Source of the DNA: Drosophila pseudoobscura
Taxonomy: Eukaryota > Arthropoda > Insecta > Diptera > Drosophilidae
Direction: 5' to 3'
DNA length: 64,000 bases
Assembly (NCBI RefSeq): GCF_009870125.1
Contig: NC_046683.1
Coordinates: 39,571,869-39,635,868 of the forward strand
Shown: positions 23,405 through 34,512 of the stretch, piece by piece
Layout: each line of letters opens with the position of its first letter
Position numbering within the stretch: the first letter of the stretch is position 1
Made by a program: the position numbers and the translations under genes
The notes under the pieces: generated by a model
The model's input: the letters and a program-made list of their open reading frames with translations, nothing else
Told to the model about the DNA's origin: nothing
Database searches by the model: none

Positions 23405-24736
23405 ATGTTGCTATTGACGGGCATCTGCCTGGCCTTGGGCATAGCGGGGGCCCTGCTCGGGCTAGCCACCAAGCTGCTGGGCCTGAAACCGCCGCTTGTC
23501 TTCGGAAAGTACCCCCTGAAGGGCCTCTTCTACCGCGTCAAGTACGGGATCGCTCTGCTGGTGTTGCGACAGCTGCGGTACCGCATCTACCGCCGGAACG
23601 AGGAGGAGTTGGGCTCCGCAGAGCATCTGGCGAAGGTGGACAAGCCGCAGCAGCTGAGCGATGACCCGAAGAGCTACGACGTGGTCAGCTTTATGGCGGC
23701 CAATGCCGAGGGCCAGAAGCTGATGGTCACCCTCGAAAGGCGCCGCCGAGGAGTGCTCAAGGCGGCGCTCTATCTGTGGCTGCCCTCCGAGGGTCTGCTC
23801 AGCTCCCCACGGCTGCCGGACATGGCCCACTTCACGACGGATGGCAGCGAGGAGAGCAGCGAGTTCCGTGGCGAGGGTTTCCACATTTATCCAGAGGAGT
23901 CCATGCGAGTCTGGCGGATCAAGTACGACGGCGTGCTCTCCAGAAAGGAGGAGCAGGTGCCGGTACAAATCAATCTACGGTTCGAGAGCCCCAGCGCGGC
24001 TCATTTTGACTACAGCCGGGACCTGAGCTCCAACCTGATAGCCGACTCGATAGCCAGGGAGGCCTGGAACGAGCGCTTCTACGGGATGCTTCGGTCTGTG
24101 ACCCACATCATGGAGAAGCGCACCCACTACGAGCAGAACGGCGAGCTCTCCGGGTCACTAGAGCTCGACGGAAAGAAGATGGATCTCCAGCTGCGTGGAT
24201 TCCGGGACCACAGCTTCGGCACCGAGCGCTGCCTGAGCTCCATCAATCGCTACGTATACTTTGCTCTCTTCCTGGACGACGGCAGCAGCATGGTCGTGGG
24301 CAATCTCAGCCAGCCCTCCTTCTTCCTCTCCTCGCTGAAGGTGGGCTACGTATGCAGCCCCGCGGGCGTCTACCAGCCCATAAAAAGCAGCAACTTTGAG
24401 CTGTACTCCTACGGGGAGAGGGGCACACCGCCCCAGCATCAGAACTTCATCGTCTGCACCGAGGAGCGGGACTATCTGGTTCAGATCCGTGTCGAGGAGT
24501 CCGCCCTGCGCTATGTGGGCGGCGACTGGGAGTCCAAGGTCTACAACCAATTCGTCTCCTGCACAGTCAATGGCGTTGCCGGCCAAGGTCACGCCGAGTT
24601 CCTCTACCGTCACCAGGGCGGCCGACCCGAGGCAGTCTCTAGCCGAGATCCACCCTGGTACCAGCGCATCAAGCACTTCGAGCGCTGCCTCAGCAACTTG
24701 GACCCATCTGCCGACAAGGAGGAATTTGTCTTCTAA
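23405..24736 (+). CDS. Membrane-anchored protein with RDHSFG lipocalin-like core
   Basis: An intronless gene of 443 aa. The start is the ATG at 23405 (TACCATG); the frame is open slightly upstream but has no earlier ATG. Residues 1-28 are a hydrophobic signal anchor (LLLTGICLALGIAGALLGLA). The rest is a soluble domain with the conserved signature GFRDHSFGTER around residue 265. This R-D-H-[SW]-[FW]-G motif occurs in insect proteins of the DUF7064/DUF7065 type and recalls CrtC/AttH-like folds. Insect relatives of this kind are sometimes labelled as the N-terminal part of 'putative phosphoenolpyruvate synthase'; no such phosphotransferase domain is present here. The substrate is unknown. The GATA cluster just upstream suggests gut or fat-body expression. 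Confidence 0.85.
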   Translation: MLLLTGICLALGIAGALLGLATKLLGLKPPLVFGKYPLKGLFYRVKYGIALLVLRQLRYRIYRRNEEELGSAEHLAKVDKPQQLSDDPKSYDVVSFMAANAEGQKLMVTLERRRRGVLKAALYLWLPSEGLLSSPRLPDMAHFTTDGSEESSEFRGEGFHIYPEESMRVWRIKYDGVLSRKEEQVPVQINLRFESPSAAHFDYSRDLSSNLIADSIAREAWNERFYGMLRSVTHIMEKRTHYEQNGELSGSLELDGKKMDLQLRGFRDHSFGTERCLSSINRYVYFALFLDDGSSMVVGNLSQPSFFLSSLKVGYVCSPAGVYQPIKSSNFELYSYGERGTPPQHQNFIVCTEERDYLVQIRVEESALRYVGGDWESKVYNQFVSCTVNGVAGQGHAEFLYRHQGGRPEAVSSRDPPWYQRIKHFERCLSNLDPSADKEEFVF

Positions 24737-25753
24737 CCCAATCACTCCCCCCAACTATACTATTATCCGTGTGATACATGCTTTTTTTTGTTTTAGTTAT
24801 AAGATCCAGTGTATGGGTAAGGGATACAGTAAAATACAATTTATTTAAATGGGAAGATCTAATATCTGGGAACCACCAGACCGTACTTTGATGGAAACAT
24901 CCTAAAAGGAGTATGTATAGACATTTATTAATTCGTTTTTTAATTCCTAGTTCTCAGAGATAAATGGAAAAAATATCGTAGTTGGATTTTTAGTCAGAAG
25001 CCCAAGCGGATAAACCAGTCAGAAGCGGATAAAAAACCGGGCGACCTGTGACCTCTGCCTAAGATCGTAGTTCTGCAGCAGCAGGACGCGGCATAGGACC
25101 ACGGGACTCGCGCAATCGGCACACGTCAGTGCCAGCGGTCCCTCGCGGTGTACTCCAAGGTGTAAAGGGTTTTGCTTTTGTCCGCTGCGTGTTTGCGTGT
25201 CGTCAGCCGAACAGCCCCTCCTCCAGTCCCGAGATGTTGTTGTTCTTCTTGTTCCATTTGGTGGGGTTTTATCCTGCTTCTTCCATTTGCTGAAAAGTTT
25301 TGTCAGAGAGCCGCGAAAATTTGAAAAACATCGATGTTCACCACATTCTATTATACAACACCCAACATTCCATAATAAATAGACTTCTAGTGATTGGCAG
25401 CACTGGAGCGAAGAGTCAGTACAAGAAACGCGCATGTGCGAAAAAACAAAAAACGGTAAATCAATAAAAACATAAAATTTAGTGCGCAAGGAGCATGCAG
25501 CAGCAGCAGCAGCAGCAGGAACAGGAACCAGACCGAGGCGCAACAACAATAGTCCCACGCGTAGGCAGAGAGCAGCAACATCAAAAGCTGCACCAGGAAC
25601 AATATAATCAGCAGAGAAATAACGAAAGGAAAGAAGGGGAATTGACGAAGAATTAGCTGTTTCCTGGTCGACAGCAGAAGCATCAGTAGCGGGGAGTGTA
25701 GTAAAAGCAGGAAGAGGAACAACAAAAACGGAACACACAACAACACACAGACG

Positions 25754-25789
<36 letters not shown>

Positions 25790-25999
25790 AGAATACCAAA
25801 AGATAAGGAGAAGAAGCAGCAGCTGAAGCAGAGGGATTTCTGAAAGATTCACCGTTAGCTGGTGAACGCAACAGCAACAGAGAAACGCAGCCAACGTAAT
25901 TTTTGTAGTTTAGAGCAGAGGCAGCGACTGAACAGAAGAAGCGACAGAGTAGAGAGAAATAGAGAGAGTGCAATCAGAGAGAGAGAGAGAGAGATCACG
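24737..25999 (+). other. Intergenic DNA and 5'UTR of the next gene
   Basis: The first half is AT-rich and probably contains the 3'UTR of the upstream gene (several AATAAA-like motifs around 24830-24850). The second half has CAGCAG runs at 25497-25517, a 30-bp (AC)15 microsatellite at 25757-25786 and a GA run just before the ATG at 26000, consistent with a long A/G-rich 5'UTR. Apparent minus-strand open frames here are reversed CA and CAG repeats. Confidence 0.6.
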
Positions 26000-28368
26000 A
26001 TGTATAAAACAATACGTCACGGCGAGAACAGCCTGCAATACACGATTCTACCGCAAAACGATGACTTCCGCATCGAGGGTAAACTGTCGGCTGCCTCCTC
26101 GTCCTCCTCGTCGTCAGCCACCGCCACGTCCAAGCGCAGCTCGGCGGCGGGACAGCGACGACGGCGCTCTTTCTTCGCCTACCTGGGCCTGATCTTCGTC
26201 TGCACCGTGATCATTGGCGCTGTCCTCATCCCCTTCCTGGTCTCCGCCGAGTGTCTGCCCAATCCCACGGAATGGTTTCTCAAGACCAAGGCGGCCCTCA
26301 CCCATAGCCGGCCACCCACTGGAGCTGGAGTTGGAGCTGGATCTGGAAAGACTTTGCCGGGGACACCGCCCACCGGGTCGCCGATGCTACAGCTAGGTCA
26401 GAGCGTGGGAAAAACAGTTAAGATTGTGAACCGGAATGGAATCGAACAGTTTGTACTGAAGGTGAACAAAACGGTCCCGGCGTCCAGCACAGGAACAGAG
26501 GAGCGGCAGCAGCCGCTGACCCCCGGCAGCAGCACAACCACAACAACAAGCACCACTACAACTACCACTACCATGGCGCCACAGACCAGCAGCAGCACCA
26601 GTACCACAACTGCACCCACAACCACAACCAGAGAGCAGCCACCGCCGCCCCAGCTGCTCGTTCCAGTCAGCACTTCCGGATATGCTGCCGTGGTCCCACC
26701 GCAAGGCCAGCAGCGCCATCTGCCGGCCACCATGATCACCACACGAATCATACAGGTGCCGCTGCTAAAGTCGGCCGCCAAGAAGCCAATCATGCCCCCG
26801 GTCCTGGCCAAGACGCAGGGCTCTGCAGAGCAGCACCAGCAGGCCGCAAAAATGGAGAAGGGCCAGAACAAGAGTAACAGCGATTGGATAAAGACGCACT
26901 GGGCCTACATAGATCCCTCGACCTACTTCCAGTGGACCGTAAGTATAGCATGTCCTCCGTCCTAGTAGCGTGTGGTGTTTCATCTCCTCTCTCCCCATCC
27001 CTCCCTTGCTTTTCAGGGCTACAAGGACGAGGATAGCGTGCTGCTGCCTGCCCTACTGGGATTCGCACTCATTGGCATGATTTTGATCATCACGGTCTGC
27101 CTGGTGGCACGCAACAAGCGCACCATCGTATCCTCGGTGCGCAAGCGGAATCGTAATGTGAGTAGGAAATTGCATTTAATTACCCTTTGGGAGGGGGCGG
27201 GACGGTCCGTTTAGGGGTCGCTCTTGTGTAACTTGAGTGGTGCACCAAGGACCATAAAATGGGGCACGACCACGAAATCGTGGATTTGAATGGGTGTAAA
27301 AGAATGGAACGGAGTGACTATTGCGTGGAGGAACAGAACAGGGGGAGATCCGGAGGAACTGATATGTTCCCTGGCTGGACTTATATTGACAGCCAGGCTG
27401 TCACTGGCTCCCAGATGCTCGTACGACAGGAAGGCTTGCGTGGTCCCCCACACTGACAGAACAGAACATAGACGCCGCTAAGCAAGGACCAGGAGCAAGG
27501 ACGAAAATTGTTTGAAATCTCCTTTGTAACTAACGTACATAGGTTACGGGCCATTACAATGGGCAAACTCCAGATGACCTCGACCTTTAACGAGAAGCTT
27601 AAACATGCGCGGGCAGCAGGGAGCTTGTCTCCAGCCCTGGCAAGTGGGCAGCCCTGCTGCCACTGAGACCAGTCCCGAACTTGGAGACTAAAATTGTTCA
27701 AACAAGTGTAGTTTTTGGCGTTTTACAATAACAATTTAAATTAATAATAGAAGACTGGTAAGACGTGTTTGTGAGTGTGAACAAATTGTGATCAAATATT
27801 ATAAAAAAAAGCTAGAATTTCGCCGCTGAATCAGTTCCGGAACTGAACTAAGTTTCTATGCAGCCCTCGGCAATCGCGAACTGGAAACTGGAGCATGGCA
27901 ACAACAAACCAGTTTTCTTTGTGTTGGTGTACACATCGTCGTCGTTCCACGTCACACACGGTCGCGCTCACACCAAGCATAAACTTGTGGCGCTTGGGAG
28001 AGCGAGAGAGCGCATGACTTTAGCCGGCTGTCGGCGCACCACGTGAGAGCGAGTGAGTTGGCAGGCAGGCATGTGAACAAGTGGTAGTGAGAGCAACGCA
28101 GCGCTGCTGCTGTTGTTGGATAGGAGGCGCTGCGTGGCAATTTTGTTGTTGTTGCTGCTGTATAGCGTATTAAGGTTTTTTGGCAGGGCTGCACAGCCAG
28201 CGGAACCAGGGGAAGAATTTTCGATACCGATGGTGAAAACTCGCATACAAAGCAGTACAGTGTCAATATTGCAGTGTGAAATAAAGTGTGCTGTAAATGA
28301 AAGAAATCTTTGAACAACTGAATCGTGTGTGTGCTTCCAGCCCTGGATTCGGTGAAACGTAGCAGCGT

Positions 28369-28401
<33 letters not shown>

Positions 28402-31067
28402 CGCACACCCACACACATCGGGCTGGCAGCATCGACGTTGACGTTGACGTTGCCGTTTGCCGTTGCCGTCCAACAGTCAGTCAGTCACACAGGTGAGAAG
28501 CAAAAGTAAAAGGCAGCAGCGCGGCTGGAGCAGAGGAGCAAGCAGCGACAGCGACTGCTACGTGTGTTGGTCAGTACCAGAAGTGAGCCTAGCCCGAGTC
28601 GAGCCGGAGCTGCAACAGAAGCGGCCAGAGTGGAGATAGCCCCCAACGCCTACGTCAGCAAAACGCGAAAAACACGAGAATCCTGTAAGCATTTCAAACC
28701 CAAACTTTTGCCTGCGTGTCTGTGCTGTGCCTCCGCAAACGTATGTGTGTCTGTGCTTCACGCCTCCCCTCCCTTTCGCATAAGTGTGTACGTGTGTGTG
28801 TTGAGCGATAGTGTGGCGTTGTTGCATGTGTGGCTCTGGGAGCCAGTCCCCGTATTGGTGTGCGAGTGCGAGCCGAGTGCCAACAAGGCAAATTGTGATT
28901 TTGCTGCGGAAGGGAGAGAGAGCTCGCGGCATACACAGACTCGGACGAGCGCACGGCATGGCCAGAATCCAGTTTCAAGTTAACAGTTCCCAGTGAGAAT
29001 CTCTCATCGCTAACGTGTACAACCCATTGCAGCGACAATCCCCCAACTCCAAACTCCTCCAGGAAGATGGCCATTAAACCCGGTCTGGGACGAAAGCCCA
29101 GCAACAAAAACCCGCCGATCCTGAGCCACGAGTTCGTGATACAAAACCATGCGGACATCATCTCCTGTGTGGCAATGGTCTTCGTGGTGGGCCTGATGAA
29201 CGAGTCGACGGCCTCCTTCGCCAGCGCCTTCATCTCGCTGCACCACAACGTCAGCGGGGAGGACCCCAGTAGGGAGCAGCCCTACGGCAAGGCCTACACC
29301 TATGTAGCCGGCATCAAGGACTACTGCTCGATCTTCTTCTACACCCTGACTTGCATCATCATGCACGCGATCATCCAAGAATTCGTTCTGGATAAGATCA
29401 GCAAGAAACTGCACCTCTCCAAGTTCAAGCTGGCCCGCTTCAACGAATCCGGCCAGCTAGTGGCCTTCTACCTGCTCTCGTTCGTGTGGGGCGCACATGT
29501 CGTTCTGCGCGAGGGCTACCTGGGTCAGGTGGCACTGCTGTGGGAGAGCTTCCCCAGCCATCCGATGAGCTTCCTGCACAAGTTCTACTTCATCATCCAG
29601 CTGGCGTACTACCTGCACATGCTGCCGGAGCTGTACTTCCAGAAGATTCGCACCAGGGAGGAGCAGCAGCCGAAGATCGTACATTCCATCAGCGGATTCA
29701 GCCTCATCGTGATCGCCTACACCCTGAGCTTCCAGCGGCTGGCCCTCGTCCTGCTCACGCTGCACTACTTCAGCGAGCTGCTCTCGCACGTTTTCCAGCT
29801 GATCGGCGTTTTCGATCGCGAGGAGCGTCTGGCCCGCCTGCGCGTGGTGAACAGTGCCTGCTTCTTCCTGGTACGCTTCGCCACCTCGGTGATTGGTGTG
29901 CTCACCCTCTACTACGGCATCGGGGGCCTGCGCTCCCTGCTGGCCCTCGGCGGTTTGATCGCCCTGCAGGGCTACCTCGTGTTCTCCTTCATCACCGAAC
30001 AGCTGCGCGCCAAGCGTGAAGCCAAGCGTGAAGCGAAGCGCGAGGCCAAACTACTGGCGGCCCAGTCCTCAAAGAAGGCCATCAAGGCACCAAAGGACAA
30101 GGTGAAGCGAAAGAAGGAGAGCGACCTGCCCGAGGCGGACCAGCCGTCGCCCAGTCCCGTCAAGCAGAAGCTCAAGTGAGAGGGACCGGCGGCCAAGCCA
30201 TCGACGACTCTCTCCACCTAGCAACAAAATCTTCCGCACACTTCCAATCCAATCCAAAATCAGTCTTAACCAATCCAATCAAAATCCGAGAGGAGACAGA
30301 TAGCCAGAGCGAGAGAGCAGCACCACTGACAGACCCCAATGTAAATGTAAATGTAATTCTCGGCCAAAGTCAAGGCCCGGCTCCAGATCCCAGCTCCAGC
30401 TCCAGATGCAACCTGCAACAACTACACTACGCTACCGAGGCACATTTCCGCTGCATTTACCAATTTCTCAGAGCAGAACACAGAACCAGAAGAGAACCAC
30501 TTTCCGGCACGCGATGACACTATTTTTGAAACCTAATTTTTTTTAGCCTAAATGTTTTGTTTTCATTTTAAGTTTTATATAATTTTTTTTTAATACATTT
30601 TTTTTATTTTTATATAATATACACAAAAAAAACCTGCATGTGTGCGTGGTGTGTTTTTTGGTTCCAATCTCTTTGTAATAAGTAAATTATTTCAACAACA
30701 ACAATTTCCAATCGTCCTATTTGCATGTAAAACTATTTTTTATAAAACAAAAACGAAAAACCACTTAAAAGAAATTAAATCTGAAGAATGTTGAAGATAA
30801 AAGAACCAGAGCAGCAGACGAAGATTGTAAACGAAGCAGACAAAAAAAAAACACAATTGCTAAATATATGTATAAATATATATATTTTATATAAGAAAAA
30901 CTAAAGAATGCTCTGACTGATAGATGTGGGGGAGGGGATGTAAACATCTAAGAACATATGTAACTGAAAGACTTCTCTCTGCCTCTTCTTTACAGGACAT
31001 TGAGGAGCAGGGAGCCGAAGACAATGCCACGCTGCTTACCACCACGAATCTGTCGGACGACGACTAA
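26000..31067 (+). CDS. Two-pass membrane protein with Thr-rich extracellular loop
   Basis: Exons 26000-26938, 27017-27157 and 30996-31067, all phase 0 with GT-AG junctions; 383 aa. The N-terminal 52 residues, ending in RRRR, should be cytosolic. TM1 is about 57-82 (SFFAYLGLIFVCTVIIGAVL). A loop of some 240 residues follows with a threonine-rich mucin-like segment (TTTTTSTTTTTTT) and proline patches. TM2 (LLPALLGFALIGMILIITVC) leads to a basic RNKR and a short tail ending in acidic NLSDDD. Positive charges predict both ends inside and the Thr-rich loop outside, probably O-glycosylated. I know no assigned function. Exon 3 is only 23 codons and lies beyond TRAM, which is nested in intron 2; a downstream stop in intron 2 would give a shorter isoform. 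Confidence 0.85.
27158..29066 (+). other. Intron 2 DNA and TRAM promoter/5'UTR
   Basis: This part of the host intron precedes the nested TRAM coding region. It contains (AC)-rich sequence at 28369-28418. Plausible donors are CACACAG/GTGAGA (after 28492) and TCCT/GTAAGC (after 28684), with one acceptor CCATTGCAG ending at 29032. A spliced TRAM 5'UTR with alternative leader exons is therefore likely. TRAM transcription presumably starts between about 27900 and 28450; I see no clear TATA box. Confidence 0.5.
29067..30179 (+). CDS. TRAM: TRAM, translocating chain-associated membrane protein
   Basis: An intronless 370-aa coding region starting at GAAGATGG (29067). It carries the typical TRAM opening NKNPPILSHEFVIQNHADI, then multiple membrane helices (DIISCVAMVFVVGLMNE; YCSIFFYTLTCIIMHAII) and the TRAM/LAG1/CLN8 domain, with the conserved segment FYFIIQLAYYLHMLPELYFQ near 170-190. 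The C-terminus is a lysine-rich cytosolic tail that begins with repeated AKRE units. TRAM is an ER multispanning protein beside the Sec61 channel that helps some secretory and membrane proteins enter the membrane. The length matches the family. The gene lies in sense orientation inside intron 2 of the two-pass membrane protein gene. D. melanogaster counterpart: CG11642. Confidence 0.97.
   Translation: MAIKPGLGRKPSNKNPPILSHEFVIQNHADIISCVAMVFVVGLMNESTASFASAFISLHHNVSGEDPSREQPYGKAYTYVAGIKDYCSIFFYTLTCIIMHAIIQEFVLDKISKKLHLSKFKLARFNESGQLVAFYLLSFVWGAHVVLREGYLGQVALLWESFPSHPMSFLHKFYFIIQLAYYLHMLPELYFQKIRTREEQQPKIVHSISGFSLIVIAYTLSFQRLALVLLTLHYFSELLSHVFQLIGVFDREERLARLRVVNSACFFLVRFATSVIGVLTLYYGIGGLRSLLALGGLIALQGYLVFSFITEQLRAKREAKREAKREAKLLAAQSSKKAIKAPKDKVKRKKESDLPEADQPSPSPVKQKLK
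30180..30995 (+). other. TRAM 3'UTR and remaining host intron
   Basis: After the TRAM stop the sequence becomes A/T-rich (T runs at 30539-30620), as expected for a 3'UTR and polyadenylation region. It ends at the acceptor TTCTTTACAG/GACATT (30995/30996) of the host gene's last exon. Confidence 0.6.
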
Positions 31068-34000
31068 GGGAACTCCCGTGTCACAAGGATCTCCGAGTAT
31101 CTCTTCTTTTTCGCCTGCTTATCCAACGATCCTTCGTTTGGTCCTTCTATATGGACGCACACACGTGCATAGAATGGGACACGTGCTTCGGGAGCATTCG
31201 GAACCTTTCAATAGCCCCTTCGCGAACGCCCAAAGGCCCCTTATACCCACCCCCAAGCAACTTTCACTGTTATGTTTCTCTCCCGGAAAAAAACCCCGAA
31301 AAAAAAACAAAAACAAAAAAAAAGACAAAGCTGAAGCTGAAGATGAAGACTGTTTCTTGAAAGCTTGGACACACAAAAATAAGCTGAAAGGTTAATTTTC
31401 CCACAAAAAAGTCTTGAAAACTTGAAAACTCGTTTTAAAACTTTTTCCAAAAATGTTGCTTAGGTTGTGCCTATGTCTTTCCGTGTGCGTGAGAGAGTGT
31501 GTGCGTGTAAGTATGTATAGTTATGCGTGTGTGTGAGAGAGAGAGCTTATTTCCATAATCTATAAAGATATATACATATATGTATTTATATACTATACGC
31601 ACGGAGGATGCTCGATGATGATTAGAATTCGATGCTCTGAAAAGTTGTGGCTCAAATATTCCCTTTATCAAAAGAGCTCTTTCAAGTGAAATGGTGTAGA
31701 ACAGTTCGCTACTGTACGGACAGGTATATATAGCAGTATTAGGTGTGGAGCTATCCATATACACCTTCAATTCTGAATCAATTCGATAACATAGATTTAG
31801 AGTTTAAGATCTGTCTATTTGATAACATGTATTGGTATGTTCTCCAATAACTTCAGAATTGATAGTGTATAAAAGAACTAAATTCAAGTGGAAGATACTC
31901 AATAATGTGTATACTCGCCGTATTTAATGATCGCAAAAGCTCTCCCAATTCCACATGTCATGCAGTTTTGAGACGCACCGCACACCGTAGTTAATTGATG
32001 GAAAAAACTATACAAAATAACGTGATGTTCCCAGGCATCTCAAAATGCTAACGTCGTCTCCCCCTTAACTTATAATTCGTGTGTACTCTTGAAACCAAAG
32101 AATTCAAATCAAATGAAAACGTCCAGAAATAAGAAATACTTTTTTTTGTCGGTCTAGTTAAAAGGTGCTTCTAGTTATCGGGCCTGGACTGTACACTTAA
32201 ATTATAGCACAAATATTGTACTACGAGCAGACGAAAAGCTTCTAAATGCATTTACCATTATCCGAAAGCAGTGACCGATCCTCTAGAGCGGAGGATTAGA
32301 TCCAGCCTGCAATCGAATCTCCAAAGGATTCATGTTTTGGAGCACCGCTTAAAGCCGAGCACACCAAAAAAAAAAAAACACAGTTGCTAAATAAAATGCA
32401 AAGGAAGCGGAAGCAGAGGCGATCCAAGTATTAGTAGATGGGAGACATCGGATCGGGAGAGTATAACCATGTATGTATATGTATGTGTGTATGCAACACG
32501 CCGTATTACTCTGTATGTGGCTCTATATATGTATGTATAACTGTGTACAACTGTGAAGCATTGACAAGTATTTGAGATGATCTGTATTTTTGTAAGCGTA
32601 ATATTTAGAGCAAGAACAAATCCAATAACAAAATGAGAAAATCCAAAGAAGCAACTATTTAGCATAAGATTTTTCGGGTTCGGCACTCGCGCTGAAAACA
32701 CACAAAATATTGATTTGCTCAACATATTTACATACAGACACACACCCCCACACACCTCTATACAAATGATATATATACCATATATATGTATATACAATAT
32801 ATATGTATGTATTATGTAACGCAAAAGCATAAGGCTTGCATTTACGTAAGACGACGATATAGAAGAAGCAGGATATATCCTCCATATGTATATGTTATCA
32901 CTAATTTGCAAAGCTAAACAGTTAAGTCCATATACTATATACAAAAGGCAGCAATCCAATCCAGATCCAACCAGAATACGCATACATACAGCACACAAAT
33001 GTTGCCATGGCCCAATGGTGGGCGGACGGGAGCAGTGCAACAATCCCGTCTGAAAAGCGTGACATTAGATATACTCGTATATACGATTATGAACCTATAT
33101 ATATATGTATGTATATGTATACACAAAACACACACTATATTGAATGTTTTTGCTTGTTAAAGTGAATAATAAAAAAGAAAACTAATTACATGAACATACT
33201 AAAATCTTTGGGTTGAGTTTTTTAGAGTTTGGGAAGACATTTTGTTTAATCAAATCTTACATTTATTTCAGTTCACTTTGAGACTGATCGAATGGGTAAT
33301 ACATTCCTTTAAAAAAAACCGAATGGATGGAATTAAATTTCAGACTAACAAGTCGGAACAAAACCTCTGAAATATACATATGTACATAAATTGGGGCGCC
33401 CGTTTTCACATTCCGCAAGATTTATTCGTTTTCAATATGATATCTATATCGGGGTAATATAACTTTTGCTGTCTTTATAAATAATTTTATTTTAACCCAA
33501 CCTCTATTTGGCTCGGAAGAAATGGCCAGGGCAACAACAACAAGACCCTAAGACGAAAACGAAACGTTTTGGCTGAAAACGTAATCCGCAAGAGCAAGTG
33601 AAAAACGGAGTCTGCCTGATAGTATTATCCAGTTTGGATTGCCCAAGGTTTTCTTTACATACAATTTCTATTTAGATAATGTAGGAAATACAAGAGCTTG
33701 TAGTTTCTCTCCTGTTCTAACACAAAGGGATGGACATGCTTGAGGAGAAGCTTCATTTAGGCCTATCTTGGGCGAAACACCACAGGTGACCAGGTTCTAA
33801 CAGGTGTCCAGCCTAAGGCGCCTTGATCCTGCTCTAGATCTAGTAAAAAAAATCCGCATGACTTCCAGTCAATCTGAAAGAGACAACAGGAATACAGGTA
33901 GAGCATGCGGAAGAGCAGCTGTCTCTGCGGAGAGGATGGAGTATGCGTAGAGCATGTACGACATCAAAGTCCTGGGACAGGGCTAGCTCACTACATCCGT

Positions 34001-34465
34001 CAAGTACACATTGATTATGGGAAACTGCTGGTCAATTTAGAAATGGAGAAAACCTCAATCTGAAACGGCGTGGCTGGTCCAACTCAGTCATCTTGGTAGT
34101 GAATATGTTCAGGGCCATCATAATGGCGCCGTTGGTACCTAGGTGACACTGCTTTGTCACATTTTACAGTTGACCGTATTGCGAATGTCGTGAAATAAAT
34201 CAAAACAAATAAAAAACAGAAACAAAACCGCACGGTGTAGAGATGCGCGGGCAATCGATTGTAAAACTGCGAATTAGATACTGACTATCGATAGAGTGAT
34301 CTTTTTGGTGTGTGCCAAGCAAACATGCATATTTTACCATTATTTAATAATATGCGTTGCAAATTTATTATTTATTTTTATTAATTATTATTACTATAAT
34401 TTATTACCTCAGTGACTTGGCTCATGTAAAAATTAAAACAATCTTTTGGTATTAAATACCGTCAA
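31068..34465. other. 3'UTR of the upstream gene and non-coding DNA
   Basis: The first 2 kb is AT-rich with many TATATGTA microsatellite patches (31560-31590, 32470-32540, 32770-32810, 33095-33120), plausibly a long 3'UTR. From about 33830 to 34150 the minus strand shows short protein-like runs (see findings), but no gene can be assembled. Two DRE motifs near the end belong to the mus81 promoter. Confidence 0.55.
34286..34293. promoter_or_regulatory. DRE motif, distal, mus81 promoter
   Basis: Perfect TATCGATA palindrome about 225 bp before the mus81 start codon. A related CAATCGATTG lies at about 34252. DRE motifs mark promoters of replication and repair genes in flies. Confidence 0.6.
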
Positions 34466-34492
34466 ATGTCGAATCAAGTTCACGGATTCTAG
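34466..34492 (+). other. Short upstream ORF before mus81
   Basis: ATG followed by seven sense codons and a TAG, ending 20 bases before the mus81 ATG. If included in the mRNA leader it could reduce translation of the main frame. The transcription start is not known, so this is a possibility only. Confidence 0.35.
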
Positions 34493-34501
34493 TGCCGCAA
34501 C

Positions 34502-34509
34502 TATCGATA
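34502..34509. promoter_or_regulatory. DRE motif next to the mus81 start
   Basis: Perfect TATCGATA palindrome ending 3 bases before the assigned ATG at 34513. Its closeness suggests either a very short leader or that translation begins at a later ATG (34543 or 34627). Confidence 0.5.
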
Positions 34510-34512
34510 AGC

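Noticed and set aside
24158-24754. 198-codon frame antisense to the RDHSFG gene
   Set aside because: High GC third positions of the real gene create open antisense frames.
25019-25894. 291-codon open frame on the minus strand
   Set aside because: Mostly the reverse of CAG and CA repeats in the 5'UTR of the gene starting at 26000 (runs of Cys-Val and Leu).
28369-28418. Coding interpretation of the CA-rich stretch (Val-Cys runs)
   Set aside because: Simple CA repeat in the presumed TRAM leader region.
32387-33043. 218-codon open frame on the minus strand
   Set aside because: Composed of Tyr/Ile-rich translation of ATATAC microsatellites; no codon-like pattern.
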